A stretch of 64,000 nt of DNA. Source: Planctomycetota bacterium (GTDB taxonomy: Bacteria > Planctomycetota > Phycisphaerae > Phycisphaerales > SM1A02). The notes beneath the pieces are model-generated. The model was given only the letters and a program-made list of their open reading frames with translations. It had not been told where the DNA came from and made no database searches. Of this stretch, positions 26,406 through 36,906 are shown piece by piece (position 1 is the stretch's first letter; each line of letters opens with the position of its first letter). The stretch spans positions 92,207 to 156,206 of the forward strand of contig JACZRS010000009.1 in the NCBI GenBank assembly GCA_022574595.1, written 5' to 3'. The translations under genes were made by a program, and so were the position numbers.

Positions 26406-27772
26406 TTACATCTAGGCACATATCTTATTCTCCTGATCGACGTGGCTCTGTCATAGTCGTTGTGCTGTGGGCTATCGGTATTTCTGCACTAATTGTTAGT
26501 TCAGTACAATTAGTTGGATACCGCCAAAAAGTTATCGGGACCGAAACCCTTGCGAAAGTCCAATCACGTTGGGCAGCACGTGGGGGTATTGAATACATAA
26601 TTGCTGTAATGGCGGATCACACAAAGAATCCCGTACCCGATGATGCATTTGCCATGATTCGTGATATGGAATACGTCTCAACAAGCATTCCCGGCGATCT
26701 GCTAAACGCAAGTTATGACATTCGCCATCATACTGACGGTCACGACAGGCCCGGTCCTACTGATGAACATTCAAAGTTTAACATTAACAGGACGCCGAGT
26801 GAACAACAGATTCTCATATCGCTCTATGACATGACCATCGATGTTGTTGCTGCGATAATTGATTGGCTGGATGAGGATGATGATCCACAACCCTTTGGGG
26901 CAGAACGGGATTATTATCTGAGCCTGTCGAATCCTTATGAACCAAGAAACGGTTTTATGAGAAATACCGCTGAGATCGAACTTGTTGCGGGTATATGGCC
27001 AGAGTATTTGCGCGGTGAAGATTGGAATCTCAACGGCAGACTTGATGCAAATGAGAATGATGCAGATCTCTCCTGGCCTGATGATGAACCTGATAACGTC
27101 CTTGATGCCCGATGGTCGGCATACCTCACAGCCTCATCTACTCAGAATAATATGGGGTTGCTGGGATTACCAAAGATTCGATTAGGTGAAGCAGACCTGG
27201 TGGAATTGCAAGAACGAGTAGGAGTTGATGAAGTTCTAGCGCAGGAGCTAATCAACTTCGGAAGAAACCAAAACAGTGATATGGTGCAGCTTTTAGAGGC
27301 ATATGCACAATCGCAAGATATCAATAGTGGCAGCAACAATGGCACGCAAAATCCGACTGGCGGCACCACAGTTCCATTATTAGATGAAGATCAACTGCGC
27401 GCAGTATTGGCAGAGACCTCTATTAATAATTTGGCCCTTCGCCTTCCAGGGAAAATAAATATCAATACGGTTTCCGAACAGTTGCTGGAGCAGATTTTCT
27501 TTGAGAATCCGCATTTTGTAGATGAAATAATCTTTCAGCGTAATAGCAGAAAAGAAGGCATCACAAGCATGGTTGATCTTGTAGACATCCCTGTTTTCCA
27601 AGAAGATCCCGATACATTGAGCTTTGTTGCGAGATCAATGGATACAACAAGCAGCGTATACAGCATCACTGCAGTCGGAAGATCTGCTTCGGGTGGCGTA
27701 GAAACTGAAATAACTGTGGTGGTTGATCGTTCAACTTTACCCATACGAATACTTGAGTACAGAGAACAGTGA
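26402..27772 (+). CDS. gspK: Minor pseudopilin GspK-like
   Basis: A 456-residue protein that starts with TTG overlapping the gspJ stop. The hydrophobic segment RRGSVIVVVLWAIGISALIV lacks the Glu at +5, as in GspK. The acidic segment IDWLDEDDDPQPFGAE and two helix-hairpin-helix-like stretches (KINLNTVSEQLL type; here INTVSEQLLEQIFF) match GspK, which caps the pseudopilus. A Ser/Asn-rich insert lies near 300-320. It is larger than proteobacterial GspK (about 320). It overlaps gspL by GTGA. Confidence 0.82.
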   Translation: MITSRHISYSPDRRGSVIVVVLWAIGISALIVSSVQLVGYRQKVIGTETLAKVQSRWAARGGIEYIIAVMADHTKNPVPDDAFAMIRDMEYVSTSIPGDLLNASYDIRHHTDGHDRPGPTDEHSKFNINRTPSEQQILISLYDMTIDVVAAIIDWLDEDDDPQPFGAERDYYLSLSNPYEPRNGFMRNTAEIELVAGIWPEYLRGEDWNLNGRLDANENDADLSWPDDEPDNVLDARWSAYLTASSTQNNMGLLGLPKIRLGEADLVELQERVGVDEVLAQELINFGRNQNSDMVQLLEAYAQSQDINSGSNNGTQNPTGGTTVPLLDEDQLRAVLAETSINNLALRLPGKININTVSEQLLEQIFFENPHFVDEIIFQRNSRKEGITSMVDLVDIPVFQEDPDTLSFVARSMDTTSSVYSITAVGRSASGGVETEITVVVDRSTLPIRILEYREQ

Positions 27773-29703
27773 AACAACGAGCAAACAGACAATCTAACGG
27801 CATAACTGGTGTACTCTTCCGTGCAGGCAAGAAGTGGCGCGGATTGATCGCTGAAATTAACGGTAAAAAGCCTCGATTACTTGCCTGGGAAGAGTTTGAT
27901 GCTTCGAGACTTAGTCAAATAGATACTTGGCTGGCTAAGCACGGGGCAACAAGCGTCATAGGCGTCCTCCCCGCATCGACTGTGATTTGCAGAACATGTT
28001 CCCTGCCTGATACCGACAAAACCCAGCTCGAGCTAGCATTACAATTACAGGCTGAATCGCATTTGCCAGATTCATCAGCAACCTACCGTCAAGCAATGGC
28101 TGTTCTTGAAAACGCTCCAGGTGACGCCAACAGAACAGGCATTATGGTCTCGTGGCCAGAATCTGCACAATTTACAATTCCAAAGATCAATCTCCCGGTT
28201 TGTTACGCACCAGATATTGCTGCACTTGCAGCACTACTTGATGAACATCGTCCGTCAAAACCATTGCTTTGGCTTGATCAAACTGATGGATCAGTAGCAA
28301 TAGCAATCACCCACGCAGCGGGAGCAGCATTTCGAGCAACACGCGAACTAGCTAGATATACCGAGCAGTGGCAAAATGGCGTTGAACGTGTTCTTGCAGA
28401 AACTGCCCTTGATGCAGGGCACACCGCGCAATTCACCGAGGAATTAGTAGATTCGACTAAGGCCTTTATTAAAGGTCTTGATAACGACTCCGCTGCATTA
28501 TTAGCACCTAATGAAATATTTGACCACGCTGAGTTAAGAGTACGAGGCGCACCTGTTGAAGATAGTTGGTGGCAAACCTACGGCTTAGGTGTCGGTATCC
28601 TGCTTGCCAATTCAAGTCAATTATCACCGCTAACTAAACTGTTGCAAGAAGCTCCTGTGCAAACTCCTTCTATTGCCAGCAGAGTCGCTAATCATTTTTC
28701 AAACAAAAAAACTGCGACTGCAATTATTACTTCGTGTTTGGTTATCGCCATGATTTGGCCACTTGTTGCAGCACGTATACGCCTAACTGCATTAGAGCTG
28801 AAATTCCCATATCATGAACTTAAGCAACTCGAATCTCAGGCTCGCCAAGAAAAGGCCAAGCTTGAGATGTATCAAGAATTAAAAAAACACGCTTGGCCAA
28901 TGACAAAGTTATTGTCAGACATAGCTTGCAATACGCCGCGCAGCATAAATATTCAAATGATCGATCTTAAGCACGTAGGTGAAATGCTTACTATATCAGG
29001 CACTGCCAAACCAAACGATGATCTTTCTGCACATGAAGTGGTGGCGCTGATGCAAGAGAATTTGCTCAACACTGGTATTTTCTCTGACATTTATCTTACA
29101 GTGGATAATCCAAATAATTTTGGAACCTACGAGTTCTCATTCTCCAGCAAAATCGTCCAACCTTACAATATCTATGATTATCCTATTGAATTAGATTTCG
29201 GTGCATGGACGCTTAGAGATCGTTTGTATAAACCCAATTTCCAACCAGGCGAATTAGACGATACCGAAGATTTGGCGTCTGCTTCAATTGACGAAGCTGA
29301 CGGAGCACTTCCAGATACGACACCACCAATCGAAGTTGCTTCTAAAGATCCAGTTACAATTGAAACTCCAACTATTGAACAACCCAGCGGGGCTGTGGCC
29401 AAAGGACCTAATCCTCGAAAAGGGCTACAGCGTCAAGAGCCTAGATTTCCACGACGCTCAAGACCTCCTGGTCTACTACCTGGTATTGATGATCGAGATG
29501 GTCCCTCAAGATCGCCATCTGGGCGCAATATTCCTGAGCCATTAAGTCCAGGACAGATCGAAGTATTAACTGTAGATGAAGTCAATGAGGCTATCAGTCA
29601 GCGCGCAACTGCATTGCATCGAGGTCATCCTGATCCTGAAACCAAAACAAGATTGAAAGAAGAATTCAGTATTTTATGGGAACGCAAGAGGGCACTGAAA
29701 TGA
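27769..29703 (+). CDS. gspL: GspL/PilM-PilN-like assembly platform protein with long tail
   Basis: A 644-residue protein. The first 290 residues have the actin-like fold pattern of GspL/PilM, one membrane helix lies at about 315-336 (TAIITSCLVIAMIWPLVAAR), and a coiled coil plus ferredoxin-like periplasmic domain follows (about 340-480, TMLTISGTAKP-type strand). The last 160 residues are Pro/Arg/Asp-rich and end in a short charged helix, an extension not seen in classic GspL. GspL links GspE to the membrane complex. It starts with GTG overlapping gspK by 4 bp. Assignment is from topology and order. Confidence 0.72.
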   Translation: MKQRANRQSNGITGVLFRAGKKWRGLIAEINGKKPRLLAWEEFDASRLSQIDTWLAKHGATSVIGVLPASTVICRTCSLPDTDKTQLELALQLQAESHLPDSSATYRQAMAVLENAPGDANRTGIMVSWPESAQFTIPKINLPVCYAPDIAALAALLDEHRPSKPLLWLDQTDGSVAIAITHAAGAAFRATRELARYTEQWQNGVERVLAETALDAGHTAQFTEELVDSTKAFIKGLDNDSAALLAPNEIFDHAELRVRGAPVEDSWWQTYGLGVGILLANSSQLSPLTKLLQEAPVQTPSIASRVANHFSNKKTATAIITSCLVIAMIWPLVAARIRLTALELKFPYHELKQLESQARQEKAKLEMYQELKKHAWPMTKLLSDIACNTPRSINIQMIDLKHVGEMLTISGTAKPNDDLSAHEVVALMQENLLNTGIFSDIYLTVDNPNNFGTYEFSFSSKIVQPYNIYDYPIELDFGAWTLRDRLYKPNFQPGELDDTEDLASASIDEADGALPDTTPPIEVASKDPVTIETPTIEQPSGAVAKGPNPRKGLQRQEPRFPRRSRPPGLLPGIDDRDGPSRSPSGRNIPEPLSPGQIEVLTVDEVNEAISQRATALHRGHPDPETKTRLKEEFSILWERKRALK

Positions 29704-30320
29704 ATGATACTCCAACAATGTGGCAGAAATTTACCAATCTACCACGATGGATGCAGTGGGCAGTGATCGCTGCGGTTTCACTTATCACTTTCTTGGCTTA
29801 TTCAGATTATGTATTGGTAAATGCGGATGTTTGGAACACCAAAGCAGATGCGATTGAAGCGCGAATAAAAAATGCACATAACAAGGGTAACCGGACAAGA
29901 GGCATAATTGGTATGAGTTCGCTAATCAGAGGCTTAGGCCCTGTAGAGGAACCTCAAAAAGATATTGATGATGCAAACGCTGCTCTCACTCAAACTATTA
30001 ACACAATCTTAAAAGCCCATTCGGTAAAAGAAGATTTTAGAGCAAGTCCACCTACAAGGATGCCACCACAAACTTTAGCGAAGCTTACTGAAGGCACTGG
30101 CAATCGCGTAGAGAGCCTTTCAGTTGAATTGAAATTTGAAGCTAATGTCCAAACAGCTATGGCAATCATTTCCGAGTTAGAGAGCAGTCCTGATATTGAA
30201 TCAATAAGCCACGTGCGTCTAACCAAATTGTCAGGAGCAAAAAAACTCAGTGTGCGCTTGACTATAGATTCATGGGTTTATACATCTGCTACTCGGCGAG
30301 GTGGAGGTATATTGCAATAA
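29700..30320 (+). CDS. gspM: GspM/PilO-like protein
   Basis: A 206-residue protein using the ATG at 29700, which overlaps the gspL stop (ATGA). One membrane helix lies at about 13-33 (WMQWAVIAAVSLITFLAYSD), followed by a coiled stretch and a ferredoxin-like domain (VESLSVELKFEANVQTAMAII). This is the plan of GspM and PilO, the partners of GspL/PilN. Sequence identity to known GspM is too low to prove it by eye; position directly after the L gene supports it. Confidence 0.7.
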   Translation: MNDTPTMWQKFTNLPRWMQWAVIAAVSLITFLAYSDYVLVNADVWNTKADAIEARIKNAHNKGNRTRGIIGMSSLIRGLGPVEEPQKDIDDANAALTQTINTILKAHSVKEDFRASPPTRMPPQTLAKLTEGTGNRVESLSVELKFEANVQTAMAIISELESSPDIESISHVRLTKLSGAKKLSVRLTIDSWVYTSATRRGGGILQ

Positions 30321-30955
30321 TGAGTCAAAAGCAAACCAATACAAGAACTCTAATAGGATTAGCCACTATTGCACTAGCAATTGGTTCACTATTACTAACT
30401 GTGCCTTCTTTGGCTTCTGCTATTTTTGCATCGAGTCTTACTAGCCAAAGCGGTCAAGACAATTTAAACGCACTGTTGACTAGCCACGAAGAGGATCTTG
30501 ATACTTACCTTAACAGGTTTGAAGGTAGATCACTGTTTTTTCGTCCATCACCATTCCCAACACCTGCCCCACCACGCATAGACACTCCTGAGCCAATAGT
30601 AATACAACCAGACCTTGGCCCACCTAGTACATATAACGGTCCCAAGGTAATCGGAGTTTATGGAAACGAAGTGTGGTTTAAGGACAATCTTAAAATCCCC
30701 GTTGGTGAAGAAAATGATGGTGTAAAAGTCCTGCAGATCAATGCGCCTTGGACAGTTAAATTGGCTCACAAAGACGGAGAATATGATGTACCTATTTTCA
30801 GCGATCGACTTACAGACAGTGATGAATTTTCTAATCCCTTAAAGCTGAAGTCAATACCTGGAATTACTTATGATGATGACCCCGCAGACTCGGAGGATGC
30901 GGGGGATGCAGGGAATTCGAGGGATAAAGTAAAGAGAGAAAGAGTTCAGCAATAA
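30320..30955 (+). CDS. Small membrane protein in the GspC/PilP position
   Basis: A 211-residue protein whose ATG overlaps the preceding TAA by 1 base. One N-terminal membrane helix (about 12-35, LIGLATIALAIGSLLLTVPS), a Pro-rich periplasmic linker (FPTPAPPRIDTPEPI), then a small strand-rich segment (VIGVYGNEVWFKDNLKIPV) that resembles the HR domain of GspC/PilP, and an acidic tail. GspC and PilP connect the inner-membrane platform to the secretin, which is encoded next. The assignment is by topology and place in the operon only. Confidence 0.6.
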   Translation: MSQKQTNTRTLIGLATIALAIGSLLLTVPSLASAIFASSLTSQSGQDNLNALLTSHEEDLDTYLNRFEGRSLFFRPSPFPTPAPPRIDTPEPIVIQPDLGPPSTYNGPKVIGVYGNEVWFKDNLKIPVGEENDGVKVLQINAPWTVKLAHKDGEYDVPIFSDRLTDSDEFSNPLKLKSIPGITYDDDPADSEDAGDAGNSRDKVKRERVQQ

Positions 30956-31040
30956 CAAGACGAATTGAACGTTTGTCTTTTATATCTGAACAAAGAGGAG
31001 TTGTATTAACTCCTTGGCAATAACGTAGAAAGGTGATATC

Positions 31041-33659
31041 GTGACAAGGCAATACCCAACACTTACAATAAAACTACTCAGCATAATAATACTGGGATTG
31101 ACCATTGTTACCGCTCCCGCAGATGCGCAAAATGGTAGGCCAAGCCCATTACCCGCAAATGGACCAAGCCCAATACAAGATGATGATATTGAACAGCCCC
31201 TATCTAAGGATAACGGATCAAACCGTCGCCTTGGGGATCCCACCAAGATTATGGTCAATCTTAACGATGTATCAGTTGAAGAAACATTGAAACTGATCGT
31301 CGAAGTAACTGGCAAGGTCGTTATCCCAATCGATTTAAATACCACGCTTAGGACAAAGAAAATTACGCTGATGGTTGATAGGCTGCTCGATCAATCTCAA
31401 GCGTTGGATCTACTATTTCAGGCGTTTAGACTCAACGAAATAGGCGTCATCGAGAAAGAAGATCGAATCATCATCGCGCTTTTAAGTGAGATTTTGCAAT
31501 TTGAGCCACCTGTGATTGGCGCAGATGTTGACATAATGGATGATACCAACCTCGGTACTATCATTACCAAGTTTTACCGCTTGAAATACGCAGACGCTGC
31601 AACAGTATCTGAAAGTATAGATGAGATAAAGCCTGATTGGGCCACACTGACCGTGGATGCAAGCTCTAATCAAATCATTGTGCAAGGTGATATTGGATTA
31701 TGCCAACGTATACAATTGATTGTTAATCAATTAGATCAAGTTTTCAAAAAGCCAAAAATGCAAACCTTCACCTTGGCGTTTGCAGACGCTAACGAAGTAA
31801 TGCAACATATTTACGATTTATTTGAAGAGACTAATACTTCATCTAGCCGAAGCGGCAGCCGTAATCAATCGAGTTCACGCCGATCTTCAAGCCAGGCAGG
31901 AAGACGTAATCAAGCATTGCCGCGATCTTCGATCAAAGGTGGAACCGAGAGTCTCGGCGGTCAACCTTTAGAGCTTCGTGTTACAGTAGACGTCCAACAA
32001 AACTCAGTGACTGTAGTGGGTGAGCCAACGATAGTTGATCAAGTAGCAGTACTAATTTCCACACAATGGGATTTACCCCGCGCCGAAGGAACCGCAAAAG
32101 TCTATACACTTAAATATACCGATCCCGTAAAAATTCGTGATATGTTGCAGGACTTGTTGGGTGAAGGAGGCGGCAGTGGTAGAGGTCTCGGACAAGGACG
32201 AGGAAGAGCAGGTGGCGCTGCGGGGCCATCACAGGTTGGTGATCTTGTCAGCGGTATCTACCAAATACAGGCATATCCGGATTCCAACAGTCTGCTTGTA
32301 ATTTGTAAGACAGAAGAGAATTTTAAATTCCTTGACAGCATTATTGAGCAGTTGGATCAGCCGGTAATTCCACAATTGCCTTTGGTTGTAGCGCTTAAGC
32401 ACGCTGATGCTGAGGAGGTTGCTGACGAAGTAAATGTGCTTCTGGCACCTGCAGGAACGCGAGCCGACATTCGACGTAAGGATTCAGGCCTAATAGGTTT
32501 CGATATTTCAGGGCCTACAGATGGTGGTGGTGCCGCTGAAAGTGGACGCGAGGGTGAGACTGGGACTAATATTACATTCCCCTGGCAACAAACCAGACAA
32601 ACAGAAGACGAAACCCCACCTTCACCTCTTATTGGCAAGGTGCGCGTCGTTCCCATACATCGCCAGAATGCGGTAATGATTCTTGCGCCGCTTGAATATC
32701 GCGATGCTGTTCGTGACTTTATTGTGGATGTACTGGATAGCCCAGGCAGGCAAGTAATGATCTCGGCGATTATAGCAGAAATCGAGCTTAAAGATGAGTT
32801 CGCATTTGGTTTACGCCTTTCTAACAGCGATTCCATCTTAAGTGGTACGCTTGTAGATAACCGTATTGGCGGCACATTCGGTTTTACGGGTCAAGAGGAC
32901 CCACTGTTTGATAATCTTTTCGACACTTCTGTGCTTGATGTAAATATAAGCTTAACCGCAGTAATTCAAGCTCTTGACCAGAAAACAAATATTCGCATCC
33001 TTCAGGAACCGCGAATCTTCACTTCGGATAATCAAGAAGCAAGTTTCTTTGAAGGCCAGGATGTACCTATTCTTGAAACTGCCCAAACTACACCTCAAGG
33101 TGTTATCAACGAGACGATCGTATATCGACAGGTCGGAGTAGGTCTGAATGTACGCCCTCGAATTACTGAAGAAGGTGAAATTGATCTAGAACTAAACCTT
33201 GTAATATCAAATATCGTTCCCGGAGCCACACTGTTCAATTCGCCTATTTTCGATAGACGCGAAACAACTACACAGATAATCGTCAAAAACGGCCAAACCA
33301 TTGTCCTTTCCGGAATAATGAAAGAACTGGAATCGAAGGTTACTCGAGGCCTGCCTCTACTTGGCGATATTCCAATTATTGGCGCACTGTTTCAATCACA
33401 CGAAACCACAACCATTAGGCGAGAGCTCATTGCATTTATCACTCCAATCATTGTTGCCAATCCTTCGGATAATGACGATAACTTCAACCGTCAGGACCTT
33501 GAACGCCTCAATGATCTAATGCTTCCGCTTGATGAACAAAAACGTAATCTACGCCTGCATAGTGATGATTTGCGATCAAGATTGTTAAACAAACACTATA
33601 CTGAACCAGATAGTGGATCTGAGGCAGATGTAAATAACCTTAACGACAACGACGGGTGA
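31041..33659 (+). CDS. gspD: Type II secretion secretin GspD
   Basis: An 872-residue outer-membrane secretin starting at GTG after AAAGG. A signal peptide (about 1-30) is followed by N0-N3 periplasmic domains and the C-terminal secretin domain (about 560-830), with VGVGLNVRPRITEEGEIDL and TRGLPLLGDIPIIGALF as the diagnostic segments. Two low-complexity inserts interrupt the N domains: a Ser/Arg stretch at about 270-290 and a Gly/Arg stretch at about 375-395. The pore passes folded proteins across the outer membrane. An 85-bp gap separates it from the preceding gene. Confidence 0.92.
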   Translation: MTRQYPTLTIKLLSIIILGLTIVTAPADAQNGRPSPLPANGPSPIQDDDIEQPLSKDNGSNRRLGDPTKIMVNLNDVSVEETLKLIVEVTGKVVIPIDLNTTLRTKKITLMVDRLLDQSQALDLLFQAFRLNEIGVIEKEDRIIIALLSEILQFEPPVIGADVDIMDDTNLGTIITKFYRLKYADAATVSESIDEIKPDWATLTVDASSNQIIVQGDIGLCQRIQLIVNQLDQVFKKPKMQTFTLAFADANEVMQHIYDLFEETNTSSSRSGSRNQSSSRRSSSQAGRRNQALPRSSIKGGTESLGGQPLELRVTVDVQQNSVTVVGEPTIVDQVAVLISTQWDLPRAEGTAKVYTLKYTDPVKIRDMLQDLLGEGGGSGRGLGQGRGRAGGAAGPSQVGDLVSGIYQIQAYPDSNSLLVICKTEENFKFLDSIIEQLDQPVIPQLPLVVALKHADAEEVADEVNVLLAPAGTRADIRRKDSGLIGFDISGPTDGGGAAESGREGETGTNITFPWQQTRQTEDETPPSPLIGKVRVVPIHRQNAVMILAPLEYRDAVRDFIVDVLDSPGRQVMISAIIAEIELKDEFAFGLRLSNSDSILSGTLVDNRIGGTFGFTGQEDPLFDNLFDTSVLDVNISLTAVIQALDQKTNIRILQEPRIFTSDNQEASFFEGQDVPILETAQTTPQGVINETIVYRQVGVGLNVRPRITEEGEIDLELNLVISNIVPGATLFNSPIFDRRETTTQIIVKNGQTIVLSGIMKELESKVTRGLPLLGDIPIIGALFQSHETTTIRRELIAFITPIIVANPSDNDDNFNRQDLERLNDLMLPLDEQKRNLRLHSDDLRSRLLNKHYTEPDSGSEADVNNLNDNDG

Positions 33660-34837
33660 ATCGAACAATAACCATCAAAAGCATCTGTACCTCTTTGATA
33701 GCGCTCACCATCTGCGGGTGCGATGCGCCTCAACAATCTCAGCAATTGCACACAACTAACAGTCGAAGCAATCGAATAACCAGCTTGACTCTTGCGCCAA
33801 GTAAGACCAAACACATTGCAGCTGCGATTCGCCCCTTAGGAACCGTTCCATATGATGGGTTTGCTCTACCCATAGTAAGTCCAAGCGGCAATTGGGCAGC
33901 TACTCAAACAGGTTCACCCCCACCTTGGTCTACTGTCTTAGCTCAAGCAAACGCATCTGGCCTAAGCAACACATCAATTTCCATTTTTGAGCTAGGCTGG
34001 GATTCCAGCGAGGCTAGCTTATTCAAACAATTACGCGAACCCGCTATGTTGGGGCGTTCGTGCGATTACAATGGATTCCTCATTGAATCACCAAGAAATG
34101 ACGGCTCCAGGTGGATTGGGCACGTATCTTGGACTACTGGCATTATAAATTGGCCCGCCGCAGATGAGAATGTTAACGCATTTGCAGATCTAGGGCCTAA
34201 TAACCAACTCGCATGGTCACGCAGGTCTCTTGATGGCGAACACTTTGATCTGGTAGTAAAACTTGGAGAGCTACAGTGGACCATAGTCTCCCAAGGTGAA
34301 GATTGGCTCATGCCCAAATGGAGCGGGCACGCTAATGGATTATTTGTCTTCCGACTTGAAAATGGTGTGCTTCAAGCGACACACATGGACGCTTCTAACT
34401 CTAATGCAGCGCATAAGTCAATGAAGCATTTAAAGCTGATGTCAAAAGCAACAATTCGCGATGCTTATCAGTGCTTGGCGGCTACTATTTCCTCAGCAAC
34501 TTCGAATAGAACCGCAATCGAACATCTGGTATTCTTCCATCCAGGATCATTACGTCTTGCGATGTGGCAGCCACTATCTCGCGGTTCTGATGCCAGCATA
34601 TTATTAGCAGATCATACAACCGCAGGATTAATCCATAATAGCACACAAGCACTCCTAACTGATGCAAATGGTCTTATATTACAAAATCTTATCAACCCAA
34701 ATGATCAAAGGCGTATTGTGCCGGGCATTCAAATACTCCGGCCTATCGATTCAGCTTCGTGGCCATACGTGCTAGCAGCGCCTTCTGAGGGAGTTGTGGA
34801 TCTCACTGCAATGCGATTGATTGAGTTGGATGATTAA
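33656..34837 (+). CDS. Predicted lipoprotein after gspD
   Basis: A 393-residue protein starting with GTG overlapping the gspD stop by 4 bp. It has a lipoprotein signal peptide with lipobox ICGC at about 19-22. The mature protein looks like a beta-propeller or TolB-like repeat protein (segments such as WPAADENVNAFADLGPNNQLAWSRR and LMPKWSGHANGLFVFRLE), but no repeat is clean enough to name. Its fixed position between the secretin and a secreted glycosidase suggests an outer-membrane partner of the secretion system. Function unknown. Confidence 0.65.
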   Translation: MNRTITIKSICTSLIALTICGCDAPQQSQQLHTTNSRSNRITSLTLAPSKTKHIAAAIRPLGTVPYDGFALPIVSPSGNWAATQTGSPPPWSTVLAQANASGLSNTSISIFELGWDSSEASLFKQLREPAMLGRSCDYNGFLIESPRNDGSRWIGHVSWTTGIINWPAADENVNAFADLGPNNQLAWSRRSLDGEHFDLVVKLGELQWTIVSQGEDWLMPKWSGHANGLFVFRLENGVLQATHMDASNSNAAHKSMKHLKLMSKATIRDAYQCLAATISSATSNRTAIEHLVFFHPGSLRLAMWQPLSRGSDASILLADHTTAGLIHNSTQALLTDANGLILQNLINPNDQRRIVPGIQILRPIDSASWPYVLAAPSEGVVDLTAMRLIELDD

Positions 34838-34877
34838 TGCAAACTAAATGCTGCGTAAACAGAGTAAGGATAAAGAT

Positions 34878-36896
34878 ATGAAAAACCATTCCATTTTGAA
34901 GTTAGCAATATACACAGTAGTTTGCTTGCTCGCTAACACGATCGCAGCACAAGCTCAATCTCAAAAACAAGTAACTTTTGAATCATTGCTAACTGATATG
35001 GTTGATCATACTCTGCTGGCAGAATATCCAGATCCGCCATATACATGTAAGCTGTTCAGCAGTTACGATCGTGCCTCAACCACACAATGGGATGAAGACA
35101 CATGGTTTGCAAATCAGGACCGTGGCCAGTACATACGCTTTGAAGAACACTATCAGGGCACCGAAGCAGTGATGATGGATGTTGATGGACCGGGCGCAGT
35201 TGTGCGCATTTGGTCAGCAAATCCTAGGGGAACCTTGCGGATATATCTTGATGGATCGGAAGTCCCGGTCATAGAAGCTCCCATGAAGGAATTTATGACA
35301 GGATTGGGTTCGGTTGCCTCACCTCTATCCGCACTAAGAGGACGCGGCTCTAATTTGTACTTGCCGATCCCTTACGCCAAACATTGCAAGATTACATGTG
35401 ACAAAATGAAAATGTTTTACTATCAAATTAATTACCGAACATATCCTGATGCCACATCAGTTGAGAGTTTCACAGAAGACACGCTCGATGAAAAAGCAGA
35501 TCTTATTGAGCGCACAAACTCCATATTACAATCTCCATTACCACCTATACATGCTCAAACTTCAATTAATAACACGATAGAACCAGGCGAGACTGCTGAA
35601 TTATTTCATGTCGATTCTATGGGCGCAATTAACTCTATTGAACTAACTCTAAAAAGCCATGACATTGATGAAGCGCTGCGCCAATGTATAATTAAAGGTG
35701 AGTTTGACAATAACCAAACTATCAACTGCCCAATAGGTGACTTCTTTGGCAGTGCTCCGGGACTCAATGCATACACATCTCGTATGTTATCAATTTCCGA
35801 GAGTGGCCTACTTACAAGCCGATGGATTATGCCCTTTGAGCGCGATGGTAAATTTAGCCTCACTAATCTCACCGACAAGCCAGTGACTATTACAGGTCTT
35901 GTTAGGATCGCTCCCTATAAATGGAACGATCGATCAATGCACTTTCATGCTTTGTGGCGCGCAGAAGGCCCCATTCCTACCAAGCCTAGACGTGATTGGA
36001 ACTACGCAACAATCCAAGGCCAGGGTGTCTGGGTAGGCGATGCATTATCAATCGCAAATCCCGATAAGATATGGTGGGGTGAAGGTGATGAAAAGATCTA
36101 TGTGGATGGTGAAAAATTCCCATCACACTTCGGTACGGGTACTGAAGACTATTATGGTTACGGATGGGGCTCGACTGAATTATTTGAATCTCCATTTCAT
36201 AATCAAACGCGAAGTGATGGGCCACGCAATTTTGGTTTCACTTCGGTAAACCGATTCCGCTTCCTTGATGCCATCCCATTTAAGAAATCTCTAAAATTCG
36301 ATATGGAAGTGTGGCACTGGATGGATGTAGGTATCTACTACGCTGCAACTAGCTACTTCTATGCAATGCCAGGCGCAACGCACAATGTGCCTACGGCTGA
36401 AAATCCTGATTTACTCGTACTTCCTAAACTTGTACTCGACATCTGGCTAAGAAAAGATGCTGTCGAAGCAGAGAAACTTGAGGTACTTGCAAAAACAAAA
36501 ACTAGCATCTTAGAAGTTCAGCGACGTGGTCAAGGATCTGAAGGCACTTGGAGCGACATGCATCATCTCTTGTGTAAATCAAAAAAACCAGGCGATTGGG
36601 TGGATCTTATTGTACCTGTTGCTAAACCGGGAAGACGTGAAGTAATTGTTTATCCAACTCTTAGCTGGGATTACGGCATTTTGCAGTTTTATGTCAATGG
36701 TGAAAAAGCAGGTGAGCCTATTGATACTTACAATGTCAAAAACCCTGATCGGACCACCATACCCAGCCCCTATTCGCTAGGCTCGTTTAACTTAACCGAA
36801 ACAACGTTCACCCTGCGCGTAGAGGTGATCGGCACACACACAAATTCACGTGCACCACACTACTACTGGGGCCTTGACTGCATTGTGGTCAAATAG
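34878..36896 (+). CDS. Secreted DUF2961/GH172-type glycoside hydrolase
   Basis: A 672-residue protein with ATG at 34878 preceded by AAGGA at a 7-base distance; a longer frame to 34848 is less likely. A signal peptide ends near AQAQS. The body matches DUF2961 (GH172): FSSYDRASTTQWDED, DGPGAVVRIWSANPRGTLRI, and HFGTGTEDYYGYGWG, which contains a glutamate in the position of a catalytic residue in characterised members of the family (difructose-anhydride or arabinofuranose-acting). A C-terminal beta domain follows at about 520-672. It lies at the end of the secretion operon and is a natural candidate for a secreted cargo, which is inference. Confidence 0.85.
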   Translation: MKNHSILKLAIYTVVCLLANTIAAQAQSQKQVTFESLLTDMVDHTLLAEYPDPPYTCKLFSSYDRASTTQWDEDTWFANQDRGQYIRFEEHYQGTEAVMMDVDGPGAVVRIWSANPRGTLRIYLDGSEVPVIEAPMKEFMTGLGSVASPLSALRGRGSNLYLPIPYAKHCKITCDKMKMFYYQINYRTYPDATSVESFTEDTLDEKADLIERTNSILQSPLPPIHAQTSINNTIEPGETAELFHVDSMGAINSIELTLKSHDIDEALRQCIIKGEFDNNQTINCPIGDFFGSAPGLNAYTSRMLSISESGLLTSRWIMPFERDGKFSLTNLTDKPVTITGLVRIAPYKWNDRSMHFHALWRAEGPIPTKPRRDWNYATIQGQGVWVGDALSIANPDKIWWGEGDEKIYVDGEKFPSHFGTGTEDYYGYGWGSTELFESPFHNQTRSDGPRNFGFTSVNRFRFLDAIPFKKSLKFDMEVWHWMDVGIYYAATSYFYAMPGATHNVPTAENPDLLVLPKLVLDIWLRKDAVEAEKLEVLAKTKTSILEVQRRGQGSEGTWSDMHHLLCKSKKPGDWVDLIVPVAKPGRREVIVYPTLSWDYGILQFYVNGEKAGEPIDTYNVKNPDRTTIPSPYSLGSFNLTETTFTLRVEVIGTHTNSRAPHYYWGLDCIVVK

Positions 36897-36906
36897 AAAA
36901 CCATAA

